Source: Methanosarcinales archaeon Methan_01
Lineage (GTDB): Archaea; Halobacteriota; Methanosarcinia; Methanotrichales; Methanotrichaceae
Direction: 5' to 3'
DNA length: 37,161 nucleotides
NCBI GenBank assembly: GCA_001602645.1
Contig: LUYE01000028.1
Coordinates: 1 to 37,161 of the forward strand
Part shown: piece by piece, positions 24,801-32,789 of the stretch
Numbering within the stretch: the stretch's first letter is position 1
How the letters are laid out: every line of letters begins with the position of its first letter
The notes under the pieces: model-generated
What the model was told of the DNA's origin: nothing
Databases searched by the model: none
What the model saw: only the letters and a program-made list of their open reading frames with translations
Translations under genes and position numbers: made by a program

Positions 24801-26275
24801 GTGTTCGTCAGATCTTCACCGACGAAGAGGATCGGCCAGTTGAGGTAGGATGCGATGGATGCTGCTGTGAGCCCGGCGCTGTAGTTGTCACCGACCAGGA
24901 CCGCCCCTGGCGACTTATCCCACTTCGAGGCGACCTTCGAGGCCATCTCGAAGCTGTCGTTGTACTCGATCACCGCGTCGGAGCCCCAGAAGACGTCCCC
25001 TATCGCCAGGGTCCGTCCATCGAGCCTCTCCATAAGCCACTGGACCGAGGAGGACGGAGGCTGGAGCTCCGACCAGAGGGGGGTGTAGACGACGTCGTAC
25101 TCGAAGACCATCCCCGAGGCCCCCTCCTCCGCCAGATCTTCGATCCGGCCGACGGTCCCCTCTACGTTCTGGGTGGATATGGTGTACTCGATGTAGTCGT
25201 CGCTGAGCCTGACGAAGACGGGAGCCCCTGCCATCGACGAAACCACTCTCATATCCGCCGGCTCGACGGGGCTCACCACCACGAAGTCGGCCCGGTCCGA
25301 TATCTCCGCGAGGTTATACCCCTCGCTCCGATCGAAGGGGTCGCCGAGGGCCACGCCGAGCTTTGCGGGGCCCAGCTCCCGGGCCATCCTCCCGACCTCA
25401 TCGATGATCTCCAACAGCTGCTCCTCCTTCCACCGGCTCCAGAGCTGGCGGTTGTAGCTGCTGGACCCCGCCCTGGAGAGGTCTACTCCCGTATCGTTGT
25501 AGAACTCCTCTTTGCATACGTCGCAGAAGCAGTGATTCTCGTCAAGAAACCCGAAGTTGTAGAGGACGACTCCGTCGGCCTGGTAATCGTCGATCACCTC
25601 TTCGACACGGTCGTAGAGGAGATCTCTCGCATCGGGGTCCACGGGACAGAGCCTCTCGGAGACGACGACCCCCTCGGAGAGGACGGCGATCTGGGCCGAG
25701 TCGGGGTAGAGCTCCCGGTACAGATCCGGGACAGGACCGGATCTGTTGGCGGATTTCGTCTCCCCGTCCTCCGCGAGCATCCCCTGCAAAAGGCTTAAGG
25801 CGGCTCCTTTATCCGCCGCCGCCAGGACTTCCTCCTCGGAAGCTCCAGATTTGGAGTCATCGGGAACCTCCAGGGTGGCGGTGACGTAGGCTTTGATCCC
25901 CTCCTTCTGAGCAGCCTTCACCAGGCTCTTGGCGAGGTCCCCCTCGGCGTCGATCACCAGGGCCGAGACGTTTGCCGCCGCCATGGCGTGGAGGGTGGAG
26001 GTGGGGCCGTACCGCTCCAGGTCCGCCTGATCGATCCATCCGAGCCTCTCTTCTGCCCGGATCTCTCTCGGCATTATGAGGAGGGGCCTCCTCTCTATAC
26101 CGGCATCCTCCGACCAGATGGCAAGAGGCGTCGAGGCGACCGCTGCTCGCCAGTCGTCAGCCCCCACCAGGATGATCTCCTCCAGGGAATCCGATTTCGT
26201 CCCCCTATCCATCTGGCCGTCGGCGGCGATCGCGAGGATCGCAAACAACGCCACGATCGTCAAAAAGCCTCTCAT
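21863..26275 (-). CDS. Giant exported protein with gingipain-like (C25) domain, CWB2-like and TIM-barrel-like regions
   Basis: 1470 residues with a signal peptide (FLTIVALFAILAIAADG). Residues about 30-170 and 425-535 look like cell-wall-binding (CWB2) repeats. Residues 180-420 resemble a glycosidase-type TIM barrel, with DGVVLYNFGF and C-x-C-x2-C in HCFCDVCKEEF. Beta-sandwich domains follow (590-830). A clan CD peptidase-like region spans about 850-1140, with His1014 in YFDYHGVDWGW and Cys1052 in TTSACLT, as in gingipain C25 enzymes. The C-terminus has VELKEGWNLVGTPTNET, common in methanogen surface proteins. The ATG abuts the stop of the 528-residue gene, with GGAGGTG inside that gene, so the pair is coupled. 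No anchor helix. Protease activity is inferred from the His/Cys pair. Confidence 0.8.
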   Translation of the reverse strand: MRGFLTIVALFAILAIAADGQMDRGTKSDSLEEIILVGADDWRAAVASTPLAIWSEDAGIERRPLLIMPREIRAEERLGWIDQADLERYGPTSTLHAMAAANVSALVIDAEGDLAKSLVKAAQKEGIKAYVTATLEVPDDSKSGASEEEVLAAADKGAALSLLQGMLAEDGETKSANRSGPVPDLYRELYPDSAQIAVLSEGVVVSERLCPVDPDARDLLYDRVEEVIDDYQADGVVLYNFGFLDENHCFCDVCKEEFYNDTGVDLSRAGSSSYNRQLWSRWKEEQLLEIIDEVGRMARELGPAKLGVALGDPFDRSEGYNLAEISDRADFVVVSPVEPADMRVVSSMAGAPVFVRLSDDYIEYTISTQNVEGTVGRIEDLAEEGASGMVFEYDVVYTPLWSELQPPSSSVQWLMERLDGRTLAIGDVFWGSDAVIEYNDSFEMASKVASKWDKSPGAVLVGDNYSAGLTAASIASYLNWPILFVGEDLTNTTEEDLARLGSRQVITSGPISDGVRSRLAELNLTILEGNRELLIREMKARGDEVESVVLTNSRDISLLSPKPKSDLTRTNVGEDLVLEVEMNPAEIPSDREGEIVRLKITLKNSGKEDLKDVTFTDLILPGRMVAWWSSPSGKVDLTDPSTGLAPTPDSAFFSGTRLNWTIDSLAPREFATLNLEIMILHALDAGWTQPLDGGISVNYSDDDEETEDAGTRRFDEGPFINITLPERTSPGWAIVSWEVTRQPARVVLNYYNPDGKAASQVFTDSRPGKVSNATVLLGRPGTWTFNLEAWTSSETIDHRTKNFTVTVATSASPINVTAFSHTKIPKLSLLSAQMAGARRGVVFDAATDPQNLNPSAVEADLRALVEDQGISPKYLMVVGGPGSLPVISTGGRQSSGVFEYDICREYGIELDDDGYQDVATGRIIGLSVYDASQTVARTFAYERIGGEWRNSALVISSPADYPTTWPQSPIPLRIGEYLRAAGLNAENLRWEEATYQRVSSKMNSGQNIVYFDYHGVDWGWQLSIWALMDQILDEEQVKQMTLAPQTTTTSACLTTKLKGQVFAYRDGIDIYIPTRLEDSMALAFLRAGAANYAGPSANSWIFVSDDYAGRMHQALVFENATIGEAMMAANNLYVSKILATEGIDLEKIDEYQPWYISIEDMLNQTTSIYALFGDPAFRPTIPKTPDLPYEIETSEVTDSNESNEVSVSIKPTSEWSSDWIYWILEDSSDGYLSLNAPPALIGEVKIARDAEEIVVKERGRAVWHGEELIGSEKRVIWPVLSPTLGEARNYTVEYRVVPGEVQVVNVSVGWTPFSLHLKPKDSSISKILDRKSYRGIFVLSGDGWNYTIKDDHAANVTDLEPGRGYIIDGLESFSLEIAGKPVDLPYMVELKEGWNLVGTPTNETVVMANVTVRANHKRYAYSEAVEEGIVSAFLWHYRDGKWVHVERSEPLIPGEAYMMEASMDCKLQFS

Positions 26276-27862
26276 TCATCCCACCTCCTCGATGGTCAGG
26301 CCCGCCTCTCTCAGCGATTCCGCCGCCGCAGGATCTACTCCGCCCCCCCAGATCAGGGCCCTGGAGAGGCCGGATCCCATCATCTCGCCTAGGGCCGACG
26401 CGCTCTCCTCCGAGAGGGGAGAGCCGCAGATCACCAGCGGAGCTTTGATCTTCTTCGCCTCTTCGTAGGCGGCAAAGGCCTCCAGCTCGTCGGTTCCGGC
26501 GATGACCACCGCTTCTGCACCCTCGGGCCAGAAGGCAGAGGCGAAGAGCCACGACGTCTCGCAGATATCGGATCCCGCCATCCTCTCTGCAGGCATCATA
26601 TCCAGGATCCGCTCTTCGACCTCGGCGGAGACGACCGCCTCGTCGCCCAGGATTATCACCTTGGCCAGGGGCAGCTCTTCCAGCATCTGGATGTCCTCTT
26701 CAGAGAGCTCGCCGCCCCTCAGGGTGATGACGGGTACCGTTTCGTTCGCCACCCCCTCGGCGTAGGAAAGGGCTAGGGCCCGATATAGGAGGCCGTCACC
26801 GGTGACGATGGCGAACCGGACCGAGTCCACCACCAGAACCTCCGCCCCCTCCGCCGGCAGGGGGATCTGGTAAGAGTCGTGGAGGATAAACTCGACCCTG
26901 TACTTTCCAGGCTTGGTGGCCAAAAGCGTGAACTCGCCGATCCCGGACCGCCCCTCCCCGACCGATATGACCTGGCTTTGGGGCATCACCAGAACCTCCT
27001 GAGGCGCCACCACCTGGATCGATATCCTCTCGTCGACGTTCAGCTTTATCCTTATCGATCCGGCGTGAGTTCTGTTGGTCACCATCACTGTCGGCAGGTC
27101 GATGATCGCCTCATACTGGCGGATCTCCTGGTTCACTTCGATCTCCGCCGTCACCGTGGCGTTCTTCGAGGTGTCGCTGAGGGAGGTCGCTTCGATCTCG
27201 ATCGCTCGGAGCTCTCCAGCCCTCTCGCCCACGATCTCCAGGCCGAGGACCCGGCTCACCCCCGAGGAGAGGGTGAGGTTGTAAGGCATCTCCATCGCCT
27301 CGGTCCCGTCGAAGAGGGTCGCCGTCCATAGGGGAGGGAGGCGTGGCGTATCGATGGATATGACGTCCTTGAAGCGGCCCGCGTTTCTGACGTAGATCTC
27401 AAACTCTGCGGGCTCATCCGGATCTGCGGTCGCGGTGGACGATCTCGAATCGTCGATGCTGAGGCTGACCCCATAGCTCTCCTGGGCGATGACCTCCACC
27501 TCAAACTCCACCCGGAGCGGCAGAGAAGATACTTCATCGAAGAAGTAGACGAATCCGGGATAGGTTCCAGGGCTGATCTCCGGGGGCGTCGAGAAGTTTA
27601 TATCGACCTCCACATCTTCCTCAGGTCCCAAGACCTCAAACTCCGAGATCTCCATCGTGACCAGCTCCTTCGCCTTTCCGGCTACGGGGATGGTGGCGAT
27701 CCCGAAGATCGGCTCGTCGCCAGAGTTCGTCAGGGTTAGGGTTCGTTCGGTCAGCTCACCGGGATGGAGTTCCACTTCGAATCGGTCTATATCTGCTGTC
27801 AGCTCTGCCGCAGAAACGGCGACCAGCAGCAACGGGATGGCGAGCAGGCTTATCAGCTTCAT
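26276..27862 (-). CDS. Exported protein with beta-sandwich domains and C-terminal CWB2-like domain
   Basis: 528 residues with a signal peptide (ISLLAIPLLLVAVSAAEL). Residues 22-130 are a COG1470/NEW-like beta sandwich (VELHPGELTERTLTLTNSGDEPIFG), and more such domains follow to about 340 (FEIYVRNAGRFKDVISIDT). The last 180 residues resemble cell-wall-binding repeat 2: RFAIVTGDGLLYRALALSYAE, LPLAKVIILGDEAVVS, EAVVIAGTDELEAFAAYEEAKKIKAPLVICG. The stop touches the start of the 1470-residue gene, and both proteins share CWB2-like parts, so they probably act together at the envelope. No membrane helix besides the signal. Function unknown beyond surface association. Confidence 0.8.
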   Translation of the reverse strand: MKLISLLAIPLLLVAVSAAELTADIDRFEVELHPGELTERTLTLTNSGDEPIFGIATIPVAGKAKELVTMEISEFEVLGPEEDVEVDINFSTPPEISPGTYPGFVYFFDEVSSLPLRVEFEVEVIAQESYGVSLSIDDSRSSTATADPDEPAEFEIYVRNAGRFKDVISIDTPRLPPLWTATLFDGTEAMEMPYNLTLSSGVSRVLGLEIVGERAGELRAIEIEATSLSDTSKNATVTAEIEVNQEIRQYEAIIDLPTVMVTNRTHAGSIRIKLNVDERISIQVVAPQEVLVMPQSQVISVGEGRSGIGEFTLLATKPGKYRVEFILHDSYQIPLPAEGAEVLVVDSVRFAIVTGDGLLYRALALSYAEGVANETVPVITLRGGELSEEDIQMLEELPLAKVIILGDEAVVSAEVEERILDMMPAERMAGSDICETSWLFASAFWPEGAEAVVIAGTDELEAFAAYEEAKKIKAPLVICGSPLSEESASALGEMMGSGLSRALIWGGGVDPAAAESLREAGLTIEEVG

Positions 27863-28278
27863 CTGGGCACCACACTCGGTTGATCGCGGCTCATGGTTAT
27901 CGCCTTCGTCTCATCGGCTGAGGGCGGGGCATCTTCCGCCCCCCTTCCAGAGAGACTGGATTATAGTCCTGATCGGCGCCATCTGCTGATCCGTCCCGGC
28001 GGTTTGCCGGGCTGGGAACGCCGGTGAGAACTCTCAGGTCTTATTCGCGCCTTCGGAGGGACTGCTTGGATCATCTCCGTTTTCGGATATAAATCAATTA
28101 TATGCGCAGGTTATTTAGAAGAACTATGGATGAATAAGCTTTGCGGCCAAATTCTGGCCTAAAAGGTCGTCAATACCGGAATCTTCCGAGAACTCCCTCC
28201 ATCCTCGGTGAAGTAGGTCAGGCTCGCTAATTTTAGATCCCTGAGCGGCTTCCATCTGGAGATGGCATCACGACAAGT

Positions 28279-28286
28279 TATAAATG
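28279..28286 (+). promoter_or_regulatory. TATA box of the Trp/Tyr-rich protein gene
   Basis: TTATAAAT about 25 bases before an expected transcription start near 28305-28310. The start of translation is about 100 bases further on, an unusually long leader for this window. Confidence 0.5.
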
Positions 28287-28290
28287 GTGG

Positions 28291-28326
28291 GCCCATAATA
28301 CTAATATTGTATAACCACTTATGGGC
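28291..28326. repeat. Inverted repeat GCCCATAA/TTATGGGC at the transcription start
   Basis: Two perfect 8-base arms, 28291-28298 and 28319-28326, are separated by 20 AT-rich bases. They overlap the expected start of transcription. A related perfect 12-base palindrome, AGCCCATGGGCT, sits at 28380-28391. The shared GCCCAT suggests an operator set for one regulator or leader structures. Confidence 0.5.
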
Positions 28327-28349
28327 TAGGTGAGCTTATGGAGAGGGGG

Positions 28350-28404
28350 TCACCTCCTTTGGAAGTGGGCCGTCCACAGAGCCCATGGGCTGAAAGTGAG
28401 GTGG
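28350..28404 (+). promoter_or_regulatory. Possible ribosome-site-occluding leader hairpin
   Basis: TCACCTC (28350-28356) can pair with GAGGTGG (28398-28404), the ribosome binding site 5 bases before the TTG start. The pairing has 7 pairs with one G-U, extended after one mismatch by TTT/AAG. If it forms, translation would be blocked until the leader is remodelled. Inferred from pairing only. Confidence 0.35.
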
Positions 28405-28409
28405 GATAA

Positions 28410-29180
28410 TTGAATAAACAGATGGGATTTGTCATCGCCTTGGCCGCCCTCGTCTCGATGGCGGCGATCTCTTCAGCACAGCCGGGATATTCGATGCCGC
28501 ATTCGGACTACGATCCGTGGTCTGAGATGGGCGGCTGGTCGGGTTCCTGGGACGATAGCTGGTCGTTTTTGACGGGATACAGCTGGCCATATGAGTGGCG
28601 GGAGCCTTATACGACGACGGAGCCCACCACCTGGCCGACGGGGGATTACTCGGATGGCGAGCCGACGGCCACCAGGCCCGGAGGCTACCAGCCGGAGAGC
28701 ACGCCCTCCGCCTCGACGGGGTCTCCGATATCTTACCTCTCTGATGGCCTATCTCTCTCGGAGCATGAGGTGAGCAGCCTTCCGGGCGGCTCGAGCCTTC
28801 TGGCTCCAGGGGGGCCCGGCTCGCCCGTGGCTTCTGGAGGGCCGGAGGTTTTCCGGAGCTACTACGGCGGGACCGAGGCTTTCCGGAGATACAGCGGCGG
28901 ACTCCAGCAGTGGATCTACTACAGCGGAAGGTGGACCTACGGTCCCGCAGCTCTCTGGTTCGGCCAGCAGACGAACACCATAATAAGAAATGATCAGTAT
29001 CAGGTGATCTGGTCCTACGAGAGGTACCCCAACGGATACGAGGCGTGGCAGTACTGGGGGTACTGGTACCCAGGCTACCGGCACGCCTGGTTCGGTGCGG
29101 ATTACAAAGGCTGGCACCAGATCGCCGTTTGGGGGAGCCGCTCGGGATGGAGCAACCCCATATGGGTCTATGTCTGGTGA
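28410..29180 (+). CDS. Exported Trp/Tyr-rich protein
   Basis: 256 residues: a signal peptide (MGFVIALAALVSMAAISSAQ), then low-complexity Ser/Gly/Pro/Thr sequence rich in Trp and Tyr. In the middle is a near-repeat, GGPEVFRSYYGGTEAFRRYSGG. The C-terminal 100 residues are extraordinarily aromatic: QWIYYSGRWTYGPAALWFG, EAWQYWGYWYPGYRHAWFG, WSNPIWVYVW. No Cys and no membrane helix. The start is TTG with GAGGTGG 5 bases upstream; ATG 28422 lacks a ribosome site but would also keep the signal peptide. Preceded by a structured leader. It may be an envelope or sheath structural protein, or a carbohydrate-binding protein (aromatic platforms); I do not recognise a family. Confidence 0.75.
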   Translation: MNKQMGFVIALAALVSMAAISSAQPGYSMPHSDYDPWSEMGGWSGSWDDSWSFLTGYSWPYEWREPYTTTEPTTWPTGDYSDGEPTATRPGGYQPESTPSASTGSPISYLSDGLSLSEHEVSSLPGGSSLLAPGGPGSPVASGGPEVFRSYYGGTEAFRRYSGGLQQWIYYSGRWTYGPAALWFGQQTNTIIRNDQYQVIWSYERYPNGYEAWQYWGYWYPGYRHAWFGADYKGWHQIAVWGSRSGWSNPIWVYVW

Positions 29181-29366
29181 CCTCCAGAAGGTCTCCATCT
29201 TCCCGAGGAGGAAGATGCCAGCGAAACTCATAGGTTGAAGGAGGCGGATTTCAACCCCGCCTCGACCCTTTTCCCCTCGAATCTTTTGGCTCAACATCGC
29301 TGATCGACATCTATTTCCGGCGGTGTGGAGTGGAGGGGGCATGAAGTGGTTGACCCCTGAGGGGCG

Positions 29367-29861
29367 GTGAGGCCATTGGATCGAGATCGGGCGTACCTGG
29401 TGGCGACCCCCTTCAAGAAGCGGGACAAGAAGACCCTGAAGATAAGCGACTTCGTATTCGCCATATCTCTGGACCTGAAGTGGGGCCCACCTGAGAAGGT
29501 GAGAGCCCTCCTCCAGGAGGCGGCGGACGAGGGTCTCGTCCGGATCGAGGGGGATTACGTCCACTCCGCCTTCGAAGAAGGCCAGGCCGAGGTCCCCCTC
29601 GGCTTCAGCCCCCAAAAGGAGGAGGACCTCTTCGAGAAGGCCGTCCGCCTGATCGTCACCTCCACGGGGATGGGGAGAAGGGAGGTGATCTCGATGGTCA
29701 ACGAGAGGCAGGACTCCCTGATGGGGCTTGTGAACCTGGAGGCGGTCGCCCTCCTGGTGGCAAAAGAGATGGGGGTGGAGGTGAGGGAGCTGACGGACTT
29801 GGCCTACAGGAACCTGATCGAAGAGGCGAAGCAGGGCCATCGCGATGGAGCCCCATCTTGA
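29367..29861 (+). CDS. DUF2240-family archaeal protein
   Basis: 164 residues, cytoplasmic. The pattern fits DUF2240, a family confined to archaea: VATPFKKRDKKTLKISDFVFAISLDLKWGPPEKVRALLQEAADEGLV, then a spacer, GFSPQKEEDLFEKAVRLIVTSTGMGRREVISMVNER. The first part looks like a winged helix. Its function is not established; a nucleic-acid role is plausible. The start is GTG 29367 or TTG 29376; neither ribosome site is decisive. It stands alone between a surface-protein gene and a small secreted protein gene. Confidence 0.75.
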   Translation: MRPLDRDRAYLVATPFKKRDKKTLKISDFVFAISLDLKWGPPEKVRALLQEAADEGLVRIEGDYVHSAFEEGQAEVPLGFSPQKEEDLFEKAVRLIVTSTGMGRREVISMVNERQDSLMGLVNLEAVALLVAKEMGVEVRELTDLAYRNLIEEAKQGHRDGAPS

Positions 29862-29970
29862 GGGAAGCCCGCTCCGGGATGGGTCTTTAATGGATCATCC
29901 ATGATTTGAGATCTCGGTCAGCGGCAAAGGCTTTATCCTCGGCGTGCCCTCTGAAGCTGGGGGATTTCTC

Positions 29971-30483
29971 TTGATTTCGGCATCGTCGAGGTCCAGGGGG
30001 CTGTATCTCGCCTCATGTATTCTCTTATCCATCGGCGCCTGCCCGGCTTCTGCCGTCGACGAGGGTGGGACGGCGGCAGGTCTCTTCCGGATCGAGGATG
30101 GGGCTGTCGTCATCGACTGGTCGCCGGGGGTCGAGTTCGGCCTAGACTCTCCAGGCGCTGGGGAGAACCTGACGGCGGCCGGAATGGGCATGGAGAACCA
30201 TGGCCTCAACGCGACCCTCGGAGCCCCCCAGGCAGGAGAAGGATCTTCAGATCGGGGCGGGTCCGCCCCCCTCAGCCCTGGCGTCGTGGGCGCCTATGCT
30301 GGCCTCAGCGGCGCCCACCTGGGATGGGCCTCCGGAGGCCTCCAGGCCGGCGGCACCGGCCGCCCCGCCGAATATGGCCGGAGGGTCACCGACATCGTGG
30401 GGATCTTCTCCATCGATATGACGATCAAGCTAGGATCGAACAGCTCCTCCCCCGGGAGCGGGGAATGGATCGGCTGCCCCTAG
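29971..30483 (+). CDS. Small secreted Gly/Ser/Ala-rich protein, hypothetical
   Basis: 170 residues from a TTG start. A signal peptide (GLYLASCILLSIGACPASAV) precedes a Gly-rich body: FRIEDGAVVIDWSPGVEFGLDSPGAGENLTA, APLSPGVVGAYAGLSG, DIVGIFSIDMTIKLGSNSSS. Third-position GC and the signal peptide support a real gene. The other frames here are also open because of the GC content, which lowers certainty. The TTG has GGGGGAT 5 bases upstream; a GTG at 29944 would lengthen the N-terminus without a ribosome site. No family recognised. Confidence 0.55.
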   Translation: MISASSRSRGLYLASCILLSIGACPASAVDEGGTAAGLFRIEDGAVVIDWSPGVEFGLDSPGAGENLTAAGMGMENHGLNATLGAPQAGEGSSDRGGSAPLSPGVVGAYAGLSGAHLGWASGGLQAGGTGRPAEYGRRVTDIVGIFSIDMTIKLGSNSSSPGSGEWIGCP

Positions 30484-30608
30484 GGCCGCCAGCTCATCAT
30501 CACCAGTCCCGTCTCTCCCACTTTCGGCCCACCGGCCTTCGAAGCTTCTTCGGATCCGACCGTTTACTTTAATATCTTCCCGCTCCATCTCAGGACCGGG
30601 GGAATGCC

Positions 30609-31370
30609 ATGAAGGCTATGGCAATTTTATTCAGTCTATATGCTCTCGCCCTTCTGGGCGGAGCTGAGGAGGCCCCGACGCTGACCGTCGTCGGCGAGGG
30701 GATGGCTCTCGTCCCGGCGGACGTCGTGTACGTATCGATCAGCTTCACGGCCGAGGATGAGAATGTCACCGAGGCATCGCTGAAGAGCGCCGAGGCCATG
30801 AACCGGACTATAGAAGCTCTCATCGACGCAGGAGTCGATGAAGGCGCCTTCCAGGGCGGCCGCGGCAGGAGCGTCTCGACGATCAGGACTGCGAGCAGGG
30901 TCTGCAACAACTCGACCTGCGTGATCGTCGCGGAGGAGGGGGTGACCCTGGTCAAAGAGGAGGTGACTATCAGGTTCGACGCCAGCGACGAAGCCCTGAT
31001 AAACAGGAGCTTTGAGGTCGCTGGGGAGGAAGGCGCTGATGCCTACATATCCGGGTATGCCCTGGTTGAGCGGGGGGCGGCTGCTACAGAAGCCCGAGAG
31101 AAGGCGGTCCAGGATGCCAAGGAGGATGCCGAAGCTCTAGCCACCGCCGCGGGCCTTAAACTCGGAGAGCGGCTGGAGATCTTCGAGAGGTCGAGCCCCT
31201 CCGTCCGGGAGTTCCGTTCCTTCCGCGATCCTCTGGGGATCGGCATGATGGACCTCTTCGACCTCTTCTGGGATGAGTCCTACGCTCCCCGCGAGACGGC
31301 CGTATCTGCCGAACCGGGGATGATGGAGGTCAGATCTCGGGTCCTAGTCACCTATGAGGTCACGCCGTGA
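30609..31370 (+). CDS. SIMPL-domain (DUF541) exported protein
   Basis: 253 residues with a short signal peptide (AMAILFSLYALALLGGAEE). The SIMPL domain begins LTVVGEGMALVPADVVYVSISFTAEDENVTEA and includes the helix AMNRTIEALIDAGVDEGAF. A second part has GAAATEAREKAVQDAKEDAEALATAAGLKLGERLEI, the family's usual Ala/Glu-rich helix before the last strands. It ends RVLVTYEVTP. Bacterial relatives are periplasmic and linked to oxidative or envelope stress; the archaeal role is unknown. A TATA-like TTTAATATC (about 30567) lies some 40 bases upstream, and GGGGGA precedes the ATG. Confidence 0.85.
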   Translation: MKAMAILFSLYALALLGGAEEAPTLTVVGEGMALVPADVVYVSISFTAEDENVTEASLKSAEAMNRTIEALIDAGVDEGAFQGGRGRSVSTIRTASRVCNNSTCVIVAEEGVTLVKEEVTIRFDASDEALINRSFEVAGEEGADAYISGYALVERGAAATEAREKAVQDAKEDAEALATAAGLKLGERLEIFERSSPSVREFRSFRDPLGIGMMDLFDLFWDESYAPRETAVSAEPGMMEVRSRVLVTYEVTP

Positions 31371-31411
31371 CGGGGCGTTCCTGAACCTCCTGGGATCGCC
31401 CATCGTCAGAA

Positions 31412-31438
31412 TTATTTTTATTTATTTTTTCCCTTTAA
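31412..31438 (+). terminator. T-rich terminator
   Basis: TTATTTTTATTTATTTTTTCCCTTT follows the SIMPL gene by about 40 bases and stands out from GC-rich surroundings. It is a typical archaeal termination tract. Confidence 0.65.
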
Positions 31439-31517
31439 TCCCATTCGGTCCGGACCGTTCTGGCACTCCCTGTACTTTCGAAACATAATTTACTTATTCT
31501 ATAAAATCTATCAAAGG

Positions 31518-32516
31518 ATGATGGTCCAAATGAGATGGCTGAATCTTCTCCTCCTGACGTCGATCGTCGCGTCGGCTCCGGAGGCACTGGCTCTGCATTT
31601 CGTCGCTGACGATCTGATCTCCATCGACTCTCCGGTGGAAGACGACCTATTCGCCGGGGGGAACTCTGTGAACGTCAACTCTCCGGTAGATAGCGCCGTT
31701 ATCGTCGGCGGGATCGTGAGAGTTGACGCCCCGATCGAGGAGGATCTGATCGTCTTCGGGGGCGAAGTGGACATAAACTCCGACGTTGGCGGAAAGATCG
31801 TGGCTCTGGGGGGGACGATCAACCTCCGAGGGAGGGTCGAAAGGAACGTGGTGATGGCCGGCGGCCAGGTCAGGATCCTCTCCTCCTCTGAGATCGGGAG
31901 GGATGCGGCCTTGTCCGGCGGCGACGTCTACAACGCCGGGAACGTGACGGGGACCCTATGGGTCAGCGCCGGAAACTTCGTGAACGCGGGGACCGCTGGA
32001 GATGTGAGCTTCCAAAAGGTGGAGGCGGACGGGGGCGCAGAGAGGTCTGGGGCCTTGATATCGACCTTCAGCATCCTGGTGATTCTTGGGTTCTTTTTAG
32101 TAGGCCTGGTCCTCCTGAGGCTATTTCCAGGGTCCGTCTCCGCCGTAGATCGGGAGGTCAGGAGATCTCCGCTGATGACCGCCCTCCTCGGCCTGGGGCT
32201 TATCGTGGCCACGATGGTCCTGGCGACCGTATCCGCCCTCACGGTGGCGGGCCTTCCTCTGGCTCTCCTCCTATTGGCGCTCTTCGTCGCTGCTCTCCTC
32301 CTCGCAAACCTCTTCGTCTCCTTCGCCCTGGGGAAGTGGATCTCCTCGGCAGCCAACCAGACCCTGGGCGATCTTCCCGCCTTCGTCATCGGTTACCTGG
32401 TTCTCAGCCTCCTCTTCCTCATCCCCTACGCCGGATCCTTGATAGAGCTGGCATCCATCAGCCTGGGGTTCGGAGCGATCTTCAGCGCTGTAAACGAGTG
32501 CCGAAGGAGGTCCTGA
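31518..32516 (+). CDS. Bactofilin-like beta-helix ectodomain with C-terminal membrane helices
   Basis: 332 residues. A signal peptide (LLLLTSIVASAPEALAL) is followed by about 150 residues of short beta-helix-like repeats: SIDSPVEDDLFAGGNSVNVNSPVDSAVIVGG, EEDLIVFGGEVDINSDVGGKIVALGG, RNVVMAGGQVRI. This is the pattern of polymer-forming bactofilin domains. Four or five membrane helices follow (185-325), including FSILVILGFFLVGLVLL and LALLLLALFVAALLLANLFV. Bactofilins are normally cytoplasmic filaments; here the domain would be outside the cell. ATG 31518 sits just after AAAGGATG. Confidence 0.8.
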   Translation: MMVQMRWLNLLLLTSIVASAPEALALHFVADDLISIDSPVEDDLFAGGNSVNVNSPVDSAVIVGGIVRVDAPIEEDLIVFGGEVDINSDVGGKIVALGGTINLRGRVERNVVMAGGQVRILSSSEIGRDAALSGGDVYNAGNVTGTLWVSAGNFVNAGTAGDVSFQKVEADGGAERSGALISTFSILVILGFFLVGLVLLRLFPGSVSAVDREVRRSPLMTALLGLGLIVATMVLATVSALTVAGLPLALLLLALFVAALLLANLFVSFALGKWISSAANQTLGDLPAFVIGYLVLSLLFLIPYAGSLIELASISLGFGAIFSAVNECRRRS

Positions 32517-32789
32517 TGACGCTGAAGGGGATGGTACGGATTCGGACCCGGCCCACCGGATGGCGGCGGCCCCGGCTGGATCAGAGTAGAGGTAACGCCC
32601 CGAAGGCTATCCCTGAGATGGTGGCGAAAGGCACCATCCCAAGAACTTTTTTCGATTTGTCTTCTGCAGGATATCGCAAATTAATAACGAGAGGATCGGA
32701 TCTGACGCTTTCGAGAGCTATTTCGAGCTTACTATGAAAAAATCCATATACCAATACGCATCTAAATCAAGGATGAAGAAGCCCAGGTG

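Larger units (their letters stand above)
27863..28409. promoter_or_regulatory. Long intergenic region with divergent promoters
   Basis: 547 bases without a gene. The left half upstream of the CWB2-like operon shows no strong element. AT-rich ATATAAATCAATTATATG lies near 28088-28105. The right 130 bases hold a TATA box, inverted repeats and a possible RBS-blocking hairpin (separate entries). Confidence 0.6.

Noticed and set aside
28349-28361. GGTCACCTCCTTT resembling the 3' end of 16S rRNA
   Set aside because: Only the last dozen bases match and nothing upstream resembles rRNA; better explained as the complement of the ribosome site in the leader.
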